Origin: Pseudoalteromonas sp. GCY
Lineage (GTDB): Bacteria > Pseudomonadota > Gammaproteobacteria > Enterobacterales > Alteromonadaceae
DNA: 64,000 bases
Direction: 5' to 3'
NCBI RefSeq assembly: GCF_016695175.1
Contig: NZ_CP068023.1
Location: forward strand, 3,115,501-3,179,500
The notes below the pieces were generated by a model. The model made no database searches. It was not told the DNA's origin and worked only from the letters and a program-made list of their open reading frames with translations. Numbering within the stretch: position 1 is the first letter of the stretch; every line of letters starts with the position of its first letter. This document shows, in pieces, positions 9,176 to 17,800 of this stretch. The position numbers and the translations under genes are program-made.

Positions 9176-11590
9176 CTACCTCGACAGCGTTTTTAGGATA
9201 TCAGCAAATACGCCTGCAGAGGTTACTTCTGCGCCCGCGCCATAACCTCTGATCACAAAAGGCTTTGGTTGATAATACTGACTTAAGATAGCCAGTGCGT
9301 TTTCACCATCACGAATATCGTACAGAGCGTGCTCTTTGTCTACGGCTTCAATGCCAACGCGGCATTTACCGTCAACGATTGAACCGACATAGCGTAGCAC
9401 TTGGCCTTGTGCTTTTGCCGCAGCAATACGCGCTGCGAAAGCATCATCTAATTGCGGTAATTGCGCCATAAATTCATCAACACTGGCGCCCTCAGCAAAC
9501 CCTTCAGGTAATACTGATTCAACTTCAATATCACTGAGCTCCAACGGCAGCCCCGATTCACGGGCAATGATAAGCAGCTTACGCGCAACATCCGTACCAG
9601 ATAAGTCATCGCGCGGATCTGGCTCTGTAAAACCACTTTGTTTAGCTTTCTCTGTCGCTTCCGATAGCGATAAACCATCCGACAATACGCCAAAGATATA
9701 CGATAACGAGCCAGACAAAATACCACTGAATGAAAGCAGTTCATCTCCTGCGCCAAACAGCAATTTAAGGTTATCTAATACAGGGAGTCCGGCGCCAACG
9801 TTGGTTTCGTATAGAAAGTGACGGCGCTTAGCAAGTGCAGCCTGTTGTAGTGACTGATAATACTCATAGCTGCCAGTATTGGCTTTTTTGTTAGCCGCAA
9901 CGACATGAAAGCCCGCATTAAGAAAGTCTAAATAGCCATCGGCAACAAACTGAGCCGCACTACAATCGACAATCACAGGGTTAATCAAATGATTTTGTCT
10001 AACAAACTGGCTCACCTGTTGTAAATCAAAGCCCGACTCCGCTTTCTCAAGCGCCAGCTCCCAGTTATCAAACGGTACGCCTTCTGGGTCTAAGTAACAC
10101 TTACTTGAGTTTGCAATGCCATAGAGATTCAAACGGATATTGCGTTTTTCAAGCCATGCTTGCTGCTTATGAAACTGCTTCATTAATTCTTGACCCACTA
10201 GACCGCAGCCAATCAAGAAAACATCGATGGATGGCACGTGCGTGAAGAAGTTTTCGTGACACACTTTTACTGCATCTTGGCAAAGTTCACCGTCAACCAC
10301 CGCCGAAATAGAACTCTCCGTTGAGTCCTGCGCGATGGCAACAATATTCACCTGAGCCTGTGCAAGTGACGCAAAGAATTTGGCCGCAAGACCTTTGTGC
10401 GCTTTCATGTTGTCGCCAACCAAAGTAACGATAGCAAGGTTACGTTGCACTTCAATTGGGTCGATTAAACCTGCTTGCGTTTCAAGCTCAAATGCCTGTT
10501 CAAGCGCAACCAGCGCAAGTGTTAAGTCTTGCTCATGGACACAGAAACTGATGCTGAATTCACAAGAAGATTGCGTAATAAGTACGATGGATACATTATC
10601 TGATGCCAGTGCGGAAAAGACCCTAGCAGCCATGCCAACCTTGCCTTTCATTCCAGGCCCTGCCACGGTCAGCATAGCCAGTTTATCTAGACTCGAAAGT
10701 GCTTTTACTGGAGCTTCTCCGCCGCCCTGAGCACAAATCAGTGAGCCCGGCACTTCAGGGTCATGAGTATTTTTAATTTCACAAGGCACATCGGCTTTGG
10801 CGCAAGGTAAAATGGTTTTTGGGTGCAGCACTTTAGCGCCAAAATAAGATAGCTCCATGGCTTCTTTATAAGATAGCACGTCGACCTTAGTCGCTTTCTT
10901 TATCAGGCGAGGATCTGCACTGTAGACTCCATCAACGTCAGTCCAGATTTGGCAGATTTCGGCTTCAAGACACGCAGCAGCGACTGCCGCAGAGTAGTCA
11001 GAACCATTGCGACCAAGTGTTGTCAGCTCGCCCGCTTCATTGCTTCCAGTAAAGCCCGCCATGATATAAAAACGCGACGCTTGGGCACGCACTAACTCTG
11101 CAAAACATAATTTACTTAGCTTAAGGTCAACCTCGGCATCGAGATACCCGCCCTGCGTTTTTACACAAGCGTCAGCACTAAGCGCTACGGAGTCTGATTG
11201 CAGCATGGTGTCCATCAGCGCAACGCTAATGCGTTCGCCAAAACTAATCACATAGGCTCTTGCTTGATCTGGGCAGTGTCCCAGTAACTTGGCGCCATCT
11301 AATTTATTCTTAAGTAATTCAAAGTCAGGCCAGCCTACAACACCGCCGTACACCGCTTGCACTTCATCGTGTAAGCCTTGGCTGCGGGAAGTAAATGACA
11401 GCCACTGGGAGTCCAACGCTTCTCCTCGTCCAGCCAAATCAGCAAGCTCAACGAGCTGATCTGTCATGCCACCGGGAGCCGACAGCACGATAAGCGCTTG
11501 TTGTTGGCCATGGTCTTTAACTAGCTCGCTGACTCTTTGTAAACAGGCAAAATCTTTGAGGGAAGACCCTCCAAACTTTAGTACTCGCAT
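9176..11590 (-). CDS. thrA: Bifunctional aspartate kinase I / homoserine dehydrogenase I
   Basis: ThrA catalyses the first and third steps from aspartate to threonine. The order is an aspartokinase domain (KFGGSS at 5-10), tandem ACT regulatory domains (about 310-450), and then an NAD(P)-binding homoserine dehydrogenase domain starting near residue 460 (LIGCGLVG). Two ATGs stand in a row (11591-11593 and 11588-11590). I prefer the second because it gives the family start MRVLKFGG and a better distance from the GAGGA Shine-Dalgarno. Product 804 residues. Expression is expected to be attenuated by the thrL leader just upstream. Confidence 0.96.
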   Translation of the reverse strand: MRVLKFGGSSLKDFACLQRVSELVKDHGQQQALIVLSAPGGMTDQLVELADLAGRGEALDSQWLSFTSRSQGLHDEVQAVYGGVVGWPDFELLKNKLDGAKLLGHCPDQARAYVISFGERISVALMDTMLQSDSVALSADACVKTQGGYLDAEVDLKLSKLCFAELVRAQASRFYIMAGFTGSNEAGELTTLGRNGSDYSAAVAAACLEAEICQIWTDVDGVYSADPRLIKKATKVDVLSYKEAMELSYFGAKVLHPKTILPCAKADVPCEIKNTHDPEVPGSLICAQGGGEAPVKALSSLDKLAMLTVAGPGMKGKVGMAARVFSALASDNVSIVLITQSSCEFSISFCVHEQDLTLALVALEQAFELETQAGLIDPIEVQRNLAIVTLVGDNMKAHKGLAAKFFASLAQAQVNIVAIAQDSTESSISAVVDGELCQDAVKVCHENFFTHVPSIDVFLIGCGLVGQELMKQFHKQQAWLEKRNIRLNLYGIANSSKCYLDPEGVPFDNWELALEKAESGFDLQQVSQFVRQNHLINPVIVDCSAAQFVADGYLDFLNAGFHVVAANKKANTGSYEYYQSLQQAALAKRRHFLYETNVGAGLPVLDNLKLLFGAGDELLSFSGILSGSLSYIFGVLSDGLSLSEATEKAKQSGFTEPDPRDDLSGTDVARKLLIIARESGLPLELSDIEVESVLPEGFAEGASVDEFMAQLPQLDDAFAARIAAAKAQGQVLRYVGSIVDGKCRVGIEAVDKEHALYDIRDGENALAILSQYYQPKPFVIRGYGAGAEVTSAGVFADILKTLSR

Positions 11591-11613
11591 CATTTTTCCT
11601 CATTCCAAAAACA

Positions 11614-11650
11614 AAAAAGGCCTGTGTTCTTAGTGAACACAGGCCTTTTT
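11614..11650 (-). terminator. thr operon attenuator hairpin
   Basis: A perfect 11-bp stem (GGCCTGTGTTC and its complement, 11619-11629 with 11635-11645) has a five-base loop. It is flanked by A and T runs, so on the minus strand it ends in a T-tract. It lies between the thrL stop and thrA, exactly where the transcription attenuator of a thr operon stands. Confidence 0.92.
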
Positions 11651-11673
11651 CAAACTCGCACTGACCTATGCCA

Positions 11674-11730
11674 CTATCCCGTTAGGATGGTGGTTGTAAT
11701 AATGGTCGTAGTGATAATATTCGTTTTCAT
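11674..11730 (-). CDS. thrL: thr operon leader peptide
   Basis: This 18-codon open frame (ATG at 11728-11730, TAG at 11674-11676) reads MKTNIITTTIITTTILTG. Eight of the 18 residues are Thr and five are Ile. It sits just upstream of a strong attenuator hairpin and of thrA. In enterobacterial thr operons, ribosome stalling at such Thr/Ile codons when charged tRNA is scarce prevents the terminator from forming. The Shine-Dalgarno is weak (an AGG about 12 bases upstream), as is common for leader peptides. Identity rests on composition and position. Confidence 0.93.
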   Translation of the reverse strand: MKTNIITTTIITTTILTG

Positions 11731-11830
11731 AATTTTAGATTGCCTGAAGTTTAGCCGCGCTGTCAATACGAAAGAGTAAAATAGATTATGCAAATTTTTA
11801 ATAGTGACATTTGTAATTTGCATAGATAAG

Positions 11831-12196
11831 TTATCGGATACCAAACTGGTGCAGTAATCCTAATAACTGCTCTGCTTTAACCGGTTTTTCTAAAAACCCT
11901 AACGCCCCCAAATTTGCTACTCTTTCTTTCATCTTGGCCTGAACATCTGCCGAAATAACCACCACGAAACATTCAATTCGGTGTGCTTTTATTGCCTCTA
12001 ACACAGCAATCCCATCAAGTATTGGCATGGTTAAATCCAGACACAATAAATCTATTTGCTGAGTTTTCAGTAAATCAATCGCCTGCTGGCCATTCTGTGC
12101 TTGGTGCAAGGTCAGGTCTAATTTGCTTTGTAAGTTTTTAATGACTTGTTTACGGGCGACAGCCGAATCATCGCAAACTAAGACGGAATAACTCAT
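11831..12196 (-). CDS. Single-domain (CheY-like) response regulator
   Basis: This 121-residue protein is a lone receiver domain with no output domain. The acidic pair is Asp9-Asp10, the phosphoacceptor is Asp54 in LCLDLTMP, the conserved Ser is Ser82 and the Lys is Lys104 in EKP. It probably acts by protein contact, like CheY or as a phosphorelay shuttle. It is transcribed away from the membrane histidine kinase that starts 198 bases away, which makes that kinase a natural partner, though this is inference. The true target cannot be told from sequence. Confidence 0.9.
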   Translation of the reverse strand: MSYSVLVCDDSAVARKQVIKNLQSKLDLTLHQAQNGQQAIDLLKTQQIDLLCLDLTMPILDGIAVLEAIKAHRIECFVVVISADVQAKMKERVANLGALGFLEKPVKAEQLLGLLHQFGIR

Positions 12197-12394
12197 AAAC
12201 TGGTCAGTCTTGTACTATCGTTAATAAAACGGTCACTGGATATCGCTATCTTATAACACATTAAACTTTCCTAGGTAAGGCGCTAAAAAGCATATTTAAT
12301 GAAGATAATTATTTATTTTTAACCATTTATTAGCTAACTTTAAAAACAGATTATACAAAGGCGATGAACTTACCGTAGGAGCTCAGCTTAATTC

Positions 12395-14155
12395 ATGCTG
12401 CAAAAAAGCCTCTCAAAAAAATTGCTCACCAATGTGCTGTCGGTTTACTTCCTTCTAACCTTTGTCGTCACATGTGGTCAAATCGTTGCTGAATACGTCA
12501 ATACCAAAGACTATATTCGCAATGAACTTACCATGCTGCAAAAAACCTTTAGCCGCAGTTTGACCCGTGCCATTTGGGAACTCAATACGAAGCAGACCGT
12601 TACCACGGCTGAGGGCCTACTTGCGATCCCCATGATCGAAGGAATTATTGTACGGGATGACAGCGGTGAAATTATTTCACAGCTTGGCCGCTCACTAGAT
12701 ATTCACGAGCTATATAGCCAACAGCTTGTTCAAGAAGAAGCAATAATCGAAGATACACCATCTGGTTTGTTTGGTTACACATTTCCGTTGATTTTTGAGT
12801 TCTCGGGACGTGCAACTCAAGTCGGTGACGTAACATTATTTTCTAGCCGAGAGGTCGTCTTTAGTCGCATCATGATCTCTATTTACTTTTTGATAGGTAA
12901 TGCGATGATTAAGACGACATTCTTGATTATTCTATTTTTAATTGCCTTCAGAAAGCTACTCACCGAACCACTAAGCGATCTCACCGAGCAAATTGAAGAC
13001 TTTGAGGTCGACAACGTTGACGGTCATAAAATAGATATCGGCGCAAAAGAGCGCAATGAACTAAAGATCATGGAAGAGGCATTCAATAAGCTAATTGATA
13101 AGGTCTCTGAATATCGTAAAAAGCTCGATCAAACTCAAAAAGAGCTTTTGATCAGCAATGAAAAGCTTGATCAACATAATATTCAGTTGGAGCAAGAAGT
13201 CGCACGTAAGACCTCAAACCTGAGCCAAGCGATGATGGATCTCCAGCAACAAAAATATGAATTAGAAAAGCAGAAGTTAACGCTCACAGAAGAGATTGAT
13301 TTAAGAAAACAAACAGAAGAAGAACTATTAACAAAACAAAAAGAGCTTGAGAAATACGTAGATGAGCTGAACATGGCACAAGAGCGCTTAGTGGGCTCTG
13401 AAAAAATGGCGGCACTTGGTGGCCTCGTTGCCGGTATTACGCACGATATTAATACGCCCGTTGGTATCGGCGTGACTGCGACGTCGTTCTTGCAGGAACG
13501 TTTAGATCAGCTTGAAGCGGCGTACAACGGAAAAACCTTATCACCAAAAGCGTTAGAAGAATTCATTAGCGAAGCAAAGCAAAGTGCTAGCCTACTTACC
13601 ACCAATTTGGACCGCGCATCGGAGCTTGTCGCAAGCTTTAAACAAATTGCAGTCGATCAGGCCAGTGAAGCGGTTCGTACCATTAACCTGAAGCAATACC
13701 TTGGTGAAGTGATCCGCTCATTACATCCAAAATTGAAGAAAACTCATCATCAAGTGAATGTTGAATGCCCTGAAGACATGACGCTAAATTTACCAGCTGG
13801 GGCAATTAGCCAAATATTCACTAACCTTATCATGAACTCTTTGATCCATGGTTTTGAAAATCAAGACCAAGGACAAATAGATATTAAAATTAAAGAAGAC
13901 AATGGTATGGTAAATATCGTCTACAAAGACAACGGCAAGGGCGTAAGTAAAGCCCAACTAGACCGGTTGTTTGACCCCTTCTTTACGACCAAACGCGATC
14001 AAGGAGGCAGTGGGCTTGGTACCCATATTACCCTAAACCTCGTAAAACAAACCTTGAATGGGGATATCGAAGTAAATAGTGAAGAAGGCAAAGGCCTCAC
14101 CTACTACATCAGCTTCCCAAAAGACTTACAAAAACCAATGGCGATGTTTAGCTAA
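12395..14155 (+). CDS. Membrane sensor histidine kinase
   Basis: The 586-residue kinase has an N-terminal membrane helix (about 10-32), a periplasmic sensor of about 130 residues, a second helix (about 165-187), a HAMP-like linker, a long coiled coil (about 235-345) and a HisKA/HATPase core. The phosphoacceptor is His350 in THDINTPVGIG. The N box includes Asn477 and Asn481, the G1 box is Asp512-N-G-K-G, and the G2 box is GSGLG (538-542). The HDxNTP H-box is typical of a group of marine gammaproteobacterial kinases. There is no attached receiver, so the divergent response regulator is the likely partner. Its signal is unknown. Confidence 0.92.
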   Translation: MLQKSLSKKLLTNVLSVYFLLTFVVTCGQIVAEYVNTKDYIRNELTMLQKTFSRSLTRAIWELNTKQTVTTAEGLLAIPMIEGIIVRDDSGEIISQLGRSLDIHELYSQQLVQEEAIIEDTPSGLFGYTFPLIFEFSGRATQVGDVTLFSSREVVFSRIMISIYFLIGNAMIKTTFLIILFLIAFRKLLTEPLSDLTEQIEDFEVDNVDGHKIDIGAKERNELKIMEEAFNKLIDKVSEYRKKLDQTQKELLISNEKLDQHNIQLEQEVARKTSNLSQAMMDLQQQKYELEKQKLTLTEEIDLRKQTEEELLTKQKELEKYVDELNMAQERLVGSEKMAALGGLVAGITHDINTPVGIGVTATSFLQERLDQLEAAYNGKTLSPKALEEFISEAKQSASLLTTNLDRASELVASFKQIAVDQASEAVRTINLKQYLGEVIRSLHPKLKKTHHQVNVECPEDMTLNLPAGAISQIFTNLIMNSLIHGFENQDQGQIDIKIKEDNGMVNIVYKDNGKGVSKAQLDRLFDPFFTTKRDQGGSGLGTHITLNLVKQTLNGDIEVNSEEGKGLTYYISFPKDLQKPMAMFS

Positions 14156-14179
14156 CCAAGTTTAGTACACGACAACCAT

Positions 14180-14211
14180 CCAATACGCCAAGCTGCACAG
14201 TGGCGTATTGG
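14180..14211 (+). terminator. Hairpin after the histidine kinase gene
   Basis: An 11-bp perfect stem (CCAATACGCCA and its complement) has a 10-base loop, 25 bases after the kinase stop. It lacks a T-tract, so termination is probable but not certain. Confidence 0.6.
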
Positions 14212-14313
14212 AGCAAGATATCTCCCTCCACCATCAAACATCATCTAGTGGAATACAAGCTGTGACCTTTTTGCTATGATGACCGCAATTTTATTCCAGA
14301 CGGGCATATTTCT

Positions 14314-15228
14314 ATGTGGTTCAGTAACTTAATCTGCTACAAATTCAAACAAGATGTAACTTACGCACAAGAAGATTTCGAAAAAGCACTCGAGCAGGAT
14401 ATTTTTCGTCCTTGTGGTAGCCAAGACATGACCACTTTTGGCTGGACAAAAGCCTTCGGTAAACATGGTCAGATGCTTTCACATTTCTCACAAGACAGCA
14501 TTTTAGTATGTGCTAAACGAGAAGAGAAAGTGCTACCAGCCGCCGTGATTAACGAAATGGTCGCCGAAAAAATTGAGCAAATAGAGCAGCAAGAAAATCG
14601 TCCAGTAAAGAAAAAAGAAAAAGACGATATTAAAGAAAATATCCTAGCCACTTTATTACCTCAAGCGTTCAAAAAATCGAGCCTACAATTTGCTTTTATC
14701 GACCAAAAATCAGGTTGGGTTATTGTAAATAGTGCCAGCTTCAATAAAGCGGAAGAACTACTTGCACTACTGCGTAAGTCTCTGGGCACACTTCCTGTTG
14801 TACCTGCGTTTGCAAACTATGATTTAGACTTACAGCTAACACACTGGCTCACCGAGTTTAGTGCACCTGAAGGCTTTGCAATAGGCACCGACGCTGAGTT
14901 GCAAGAGCCAGACGACAACGGCGCTCAAGTCAAGTTAAAACAACATGACCTTTCATCAGACGAAATCAAAACGCACCTAGAAAACGGTAAACGTGTGACT
15001 AAACTCGCGTTAGATTGGCGTGAGCGCGTGAAATTCGTTTTACAAAACGATGGCACATTAAAGCGTTTAAGCTATGCAGAAGCACTTAAGGACCAAAATG
15101 CGGATATTCCAAAAGAAGATCTAGCCGTTAAACTTGATGCTGACTTTATTTTGGTCTCGGAAGAAATCAAAGAGTTGTTAGAAGATCTAACCAAAGGTCT
15201 TGGTGACGACGAAGGCTTAGAGTCTTAA
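14314..15228 (+). CDS. rdgC: Recombination-associated protein RdgC
   Basis: RdgC is a ring-shaped dimeric DNA-binding protein of the nucleoid that restrains RecA. The 304-residue product begins MWFSNLICYK, the family's typical start, and keeps the FRPCGSQDMTTFGW segment (near 31-44) and the C-terminal KLDADFILVSEEI stretch. It is monocistronic, followed by a strong terminator. Its length is normal. Confidence 0.95.
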   Translation: MWFSNLICYKFKQDVTYAQEDFEKALEQDIFRPCGSQDMTTFGWTKAFGKHGQMLSHFSQDSILVCAKREEKVLPAAVINEMVAEKIEQIEQQENRPVKKKEKDDIKENILATLLPQAFKKSSLQFAFIDQKSGWVIVNSASFNKAEELLALLRKSLGTLPVVPAFANYDLDLQLTHWLTEFSAPEGFAIGTDAELQEPDDNGAQVKLKQHDLSSDEIKTHLENGKRVTKLALDWRERVKFVLQNDGTLKRLSYAEALKDQNADIPKEDLAVKLDADFILVSEEIKELLEDLTKGLGDDEGLES

Positions 15229-15581
15229 TTTAGTATCAATCATCTAGAGTCTGTTGACCTTTGGGTACGAAAAATTGATAGCGGATATGGCTATCAATTT
15301 TTCTTTGTCCAGTTCAATACGCTATCTTCACAAGGTCACTTTGCGCCAATAGCGAACGGACTAAACGCACTCAAGTACCAGCGTTTAGTTACTGGCTCGC
15401 CACTTTATTTGCACTAACCAACGCATTTGTCGCGCTTTATTTACTCTTCAATGGCATGATAGGAATTCGGCTTTGGCAGTAACGCTTTGCTAACCTGAAT
15501 TTCAGGTATCGAAGACAATTTACGCCAGTAGTCCGATACCCAGCAACGGTAACTCGTACAATTAAACGGAGTTTGACGCGC
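15229..15581. other. rdgC-eamA intergenic region
   Basis: The 353 bases hold the rdgC terminator and the leader of the exporter gene. A frame without a start codon runs in the plus direction to a TAA at 15480-15482 and ends in a hydrophobic stretch (YWLATLFALTNAFVALYLLF). It could be a decayed membrane-protein end, but it has no start or ribosome site, and I do not call it a gene. Confidence 0.4.
15270..15302 (+). terminator. rdgC terminator
   Basis: A 13-bp perfect stem (AAAAATTGATAGC with its complement) has a seven-base loop and ends in a T run. It is positioned 41 bases after the rdgC stop and would also work in the reverse direction. Confidence 0.9.
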
Positions 15582-16475
15582 GTGAATGTAAAAAGCATTT
15601 CATTGGCTTTGATGGTAGTGATAATTTGGGGGCTTAACTTTTCGGTCATTAAATTTGGCCTAGCAGAATTGCCTCCTATTTTATTCTCAGGCTTGCGTTT
15701 TTTGGTAGTCGCGATCCCTGCAGTATTCTTCATTCCTTTTCCTAAAACGTCGGTATGGAACGTACTCGGTGTTGGGCTGTTTTTAGGTGTGCTTAAGTTT
15801 AGCTTGCTGTTTATTGCGATGGAGTCAAACGCATCAGCCGGCATTGCTTCTTTGTTGCTACAAGCCCAAGTCATTTTCACGATATTGCTAAGTGTTTTGT
15901 TGTTAAAGGAAACCATGAATCGCTTTCAAGTGGTGGGGATTAGCATTGCAACGTTTGGCTTTAGTTTGTTTTTTATCAACTCCTCTGGGTCAACGACAAT
16001 ATTGGGCGCGGTGCTCATTCTATTCGCGGCATTATTTTGGTCGTTTTCAAATCTCATTATGAAGCGCCTGCAAGACGTTAATTTACTCCATTTTATTGTT
16101 TGGGTAAGCCTAGTGCCACCATTGCCACTTTTTACACTGTCTTATTTTATTGAAACTGACGCTCCATTGACCTTACTACTGAACACCCCAACACAGTCTT
16201 GGTTATCCATTGCCTATGTGGGTTATATCTCGACGCTGATTGCATTCGCAATATGGGGTTGGCTACTTAAAAATCACAAGGCCGCAGCAGTGACGCCTTT
16301 TGCTTTATTAATCCCTATTGTCGGCATTGTAGGTTCAGCCTTATTACTTAATGAGCAGTTGATGTTAATGGAAGCTATTGGGGGTGGTTTTATTTTATGT
16401 GGCTTAACGATTTCAGTTACAGGTGCTCGGTTAAGTAAAGTACTTAGAAAGCCTCCGGCTGAGGCTTTATCCTAA
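15582..16475 (+). CDS. eamA: EamA/DMT-family metabolite exporter
   Basis: This is a ten-helix inner-membrane transporter of the drug/metabolite superfamily, built of two EamA repeats. It closely resembles E. coli EamA (YdeD), which exports O-acetylserine and cysteine. Shared stretches are LALMVVIIWGLNFSVIK at the N-terminus, SAGIASLLLQAQ near residue 90 and IAFAIWGWLLKNHKAAAVTPFALLIPIVG in the second half. I start it at the GTG at 15582 because GGAG lies 10 bases upstream. A TTG nine bases earlier is also in frame but too close to that site. The actual substrate is not proven. Confidence 0.85.
   Translation: MNVKSISLALMVVIIWGLNFSVIKFGLAELPPILFSGLRFLVVAIPAVFFIPFPKTSVWNVLGVGLFLGVLKFSLLFIAMESNASAGIASLLLQAQVIFTILLSVLLLKETMNRFQVVGISIATFGFSLFFINSSGSTTILGAVLILFAALFWSFSNLIMKRLQDVNLLHFIVWVSLVPPLPLFTLSYFIETDAPLTLLLNTPTQSWLSIAYVGYISTLIAFAIWGWLLKNHKAAAVTPFALLIPIVGIVGSALLLNEQLMLMEAIGGGFILCGLTISVTGARLSKVLRKPPAEALS
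16448..16468 (+). terminator. Hairpin inside the 3' end of the exporter gene
   Basis: An 8-bp stem (AAAGCCTC and complement) with a five-base loop overlaps the last codons of the exporter gene. It stands just before a second hairpin at 16479-16504, so the two are stacked at the convergent junction. Confidence 0.5.
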
Positions 16476-16478
16476 ACA

Positions 16479-16504
16479 ATAAAGACCTCAAATGAGGTCT
16501 TTAT
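16479..16504. terminator. Terminator between convergent eamA and HDOD genes
   Basis: A 12-bp perfect stem (ATAAAGACCTCA with its complement) has a two-base centre. It lies just behind the exporter stop and 59 bases from the stop of the convergent HDOD gene. Confidence 0.75.
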
Positions 16505-16562
16505 GTTCACGTATTACCTATGAAGCAAAGACGCTAAAACTACTTGTAGAGTTACAAGAATA

Positions 16563-17402
16563 TTAAGCAAACATCGTTTTAACGTCTTCTAGTGTTTCAA
16601 GATAAGCTTCATCTGCAAATATATTTACAGCTCTGATCACGCCTTTTTCCTCGTAGAGTTTTAGAGCAGCTGACTTATCTGACACCTGTAAAATCCCCTC
16701 CACTATAGCCCCTACTCGAATAAAATCGACGTAGCACACATGTTCAGGCTTATAGTTTGGGTTAGCCCATGACTCAGCGACTTCAACAAATTCATCGGTA
16801 AACTCCCACTCTCGCATTATTGCACCACCAATCTTGCCGCCTAATTTCTGGATGGCATGAGCCAAAAAGCTTGGATTGGCAAACACTTCAGGGTGACGTT
16901 CAGCCTCCGTCAAAATCGGTAAGACACCGATATTAAACACCAAAGAAGCCAACGTGATTGTATCTTTGTTAAGCGATGTATGCTTGTTGACACGAAGATA
17001 AAAATCCATCGTTGTTATCGCTTGGCAAGCAACTTTTAGGGTTTTCTGCCAAGCTTTGTCCATGTAAGTCTTGATAAGCTTGTTATTAGAAACAAATAGC
17101 TGCTCCATCGCCATTGCAGTCGCTATATTCTTGATTTGTCTGAGACCGATACGAGTTACTGCTTGGTTTAAGGTGTTTACCTTCACCGAACGGCCCATAA
17201 AAGCGCTATTGGCAACTTTGATCATACGTGCTGCAAGGGCCGGGTCGTGAGAAATTACGTCAGCCATCTGCATCAAGTTAATTTCAGGGTCATCTGCCGC
17301 TTGCCTAACCCGCACTGCGATTTCAGGTAATGTCGGCAATACCAAGGTGTCGTTATTGATTCTGTCAGTTAGAATCGTGAGCAAAGCATTTTCTGTAGAC
17401 AT
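16563..17402 (-). CDS. HDOD domain protein
   Basis: The 279-residue soluble protein is made mostly of an HDOD domain (about 15-215), an HD-related output domain that usually lacks the metal His/Asp pair and acts in signalling. The typical core LPTLPEIAVRVRQAADDPEINLMQMADVISHDPALAARMIKVANSA is seen at about 23-68 (read here in parts: LPTLPEIA, ISHDPALAARMIKVANSA). There is no receiver, GGDEF or other attached domain. It stands alone and converges on the exporter gene. Its pathway is unknown. Confidence 0.88.
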   Translation of the reverse strand: MSTENALLTILTDRINNDTLVLPTLPEIAVRVRQAADDPEINLMQMADVISHDPALAARMIKVANSAFMGRSVKVNTLNQAVTRIGLRQIKNIATAMAMEQLFVSNNKLIKTYMDKAWQKTLKVACQAITTMDFYLRVNKHTSLNKDTITLASLVFNIGVLPILTEAERHPEVFANPSFLAHAIQKLGGKIGGAIMREWEFTDEFVEVAESWANPNYKPEHVCYVDFIRVGAIVEGILQVSDKSAALKLYEEKGVIRAVNIFADEAYLETLEDVKTMFA

Positions 17403-17800
17403 GAAACCAAATCCCTTAATAACTGAATAAAAGACCTGACTGCAAGCGTGAGCTTATGGCAAAAGTAAGCACTTGCTTGCTGGAGGTCACACTGCTGATT
17501 TTTAGTATCGATAACCTAAGTATTGTCTAACTTTCGGATAAAGTTAAGAAAATCTAAAAAATAATATTTTATTTATATACCCTCAATAATTAGCAAGTTA
17601 GAATTCATGACATATGGTGCTTTGTGGCAAACTTTGCCGCAAAAATACTGAAAATGACCCACAGCTGGACACAAATGATGACCTTTCACGTTAACAGCGG
17701 CTTGCGTATCACACCCCAATCTAAGTTAACTAAGTATTGTGATACAAAATCGTGTAAGGTGATCGCCACATAAATAGAACACAGACAACAAGGGAGCATT
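17403..17800. other. Region upstream of the M49-like peptidase gene
   Basis: The 398 bases contain no likely gene. The inverted repeat GTATCACA (17706-17713) / TGTGATAC (17738-17745), 24 bases apart with the palindrome AGTTAACT between, could be an operator. The final stretch AAGGGAG at about 17791-17797 is the Shine-Dalgarno of the peptidase gene. Confidence 0.5.

Noticed and set aside
15320..15482. Open stretch ending in a hydrophobic helix between rdgC and the exporter gene
   Set aside because: No start codon or ribosome site and no likeness to a family that I can name; chance or decayed remnant.
15437..15916. Minus-strand 159-residue frame over the exporter gene's start
   Set aside because: Overlaps the well-supported EamA gene, has no ribosome site and no family likeness.
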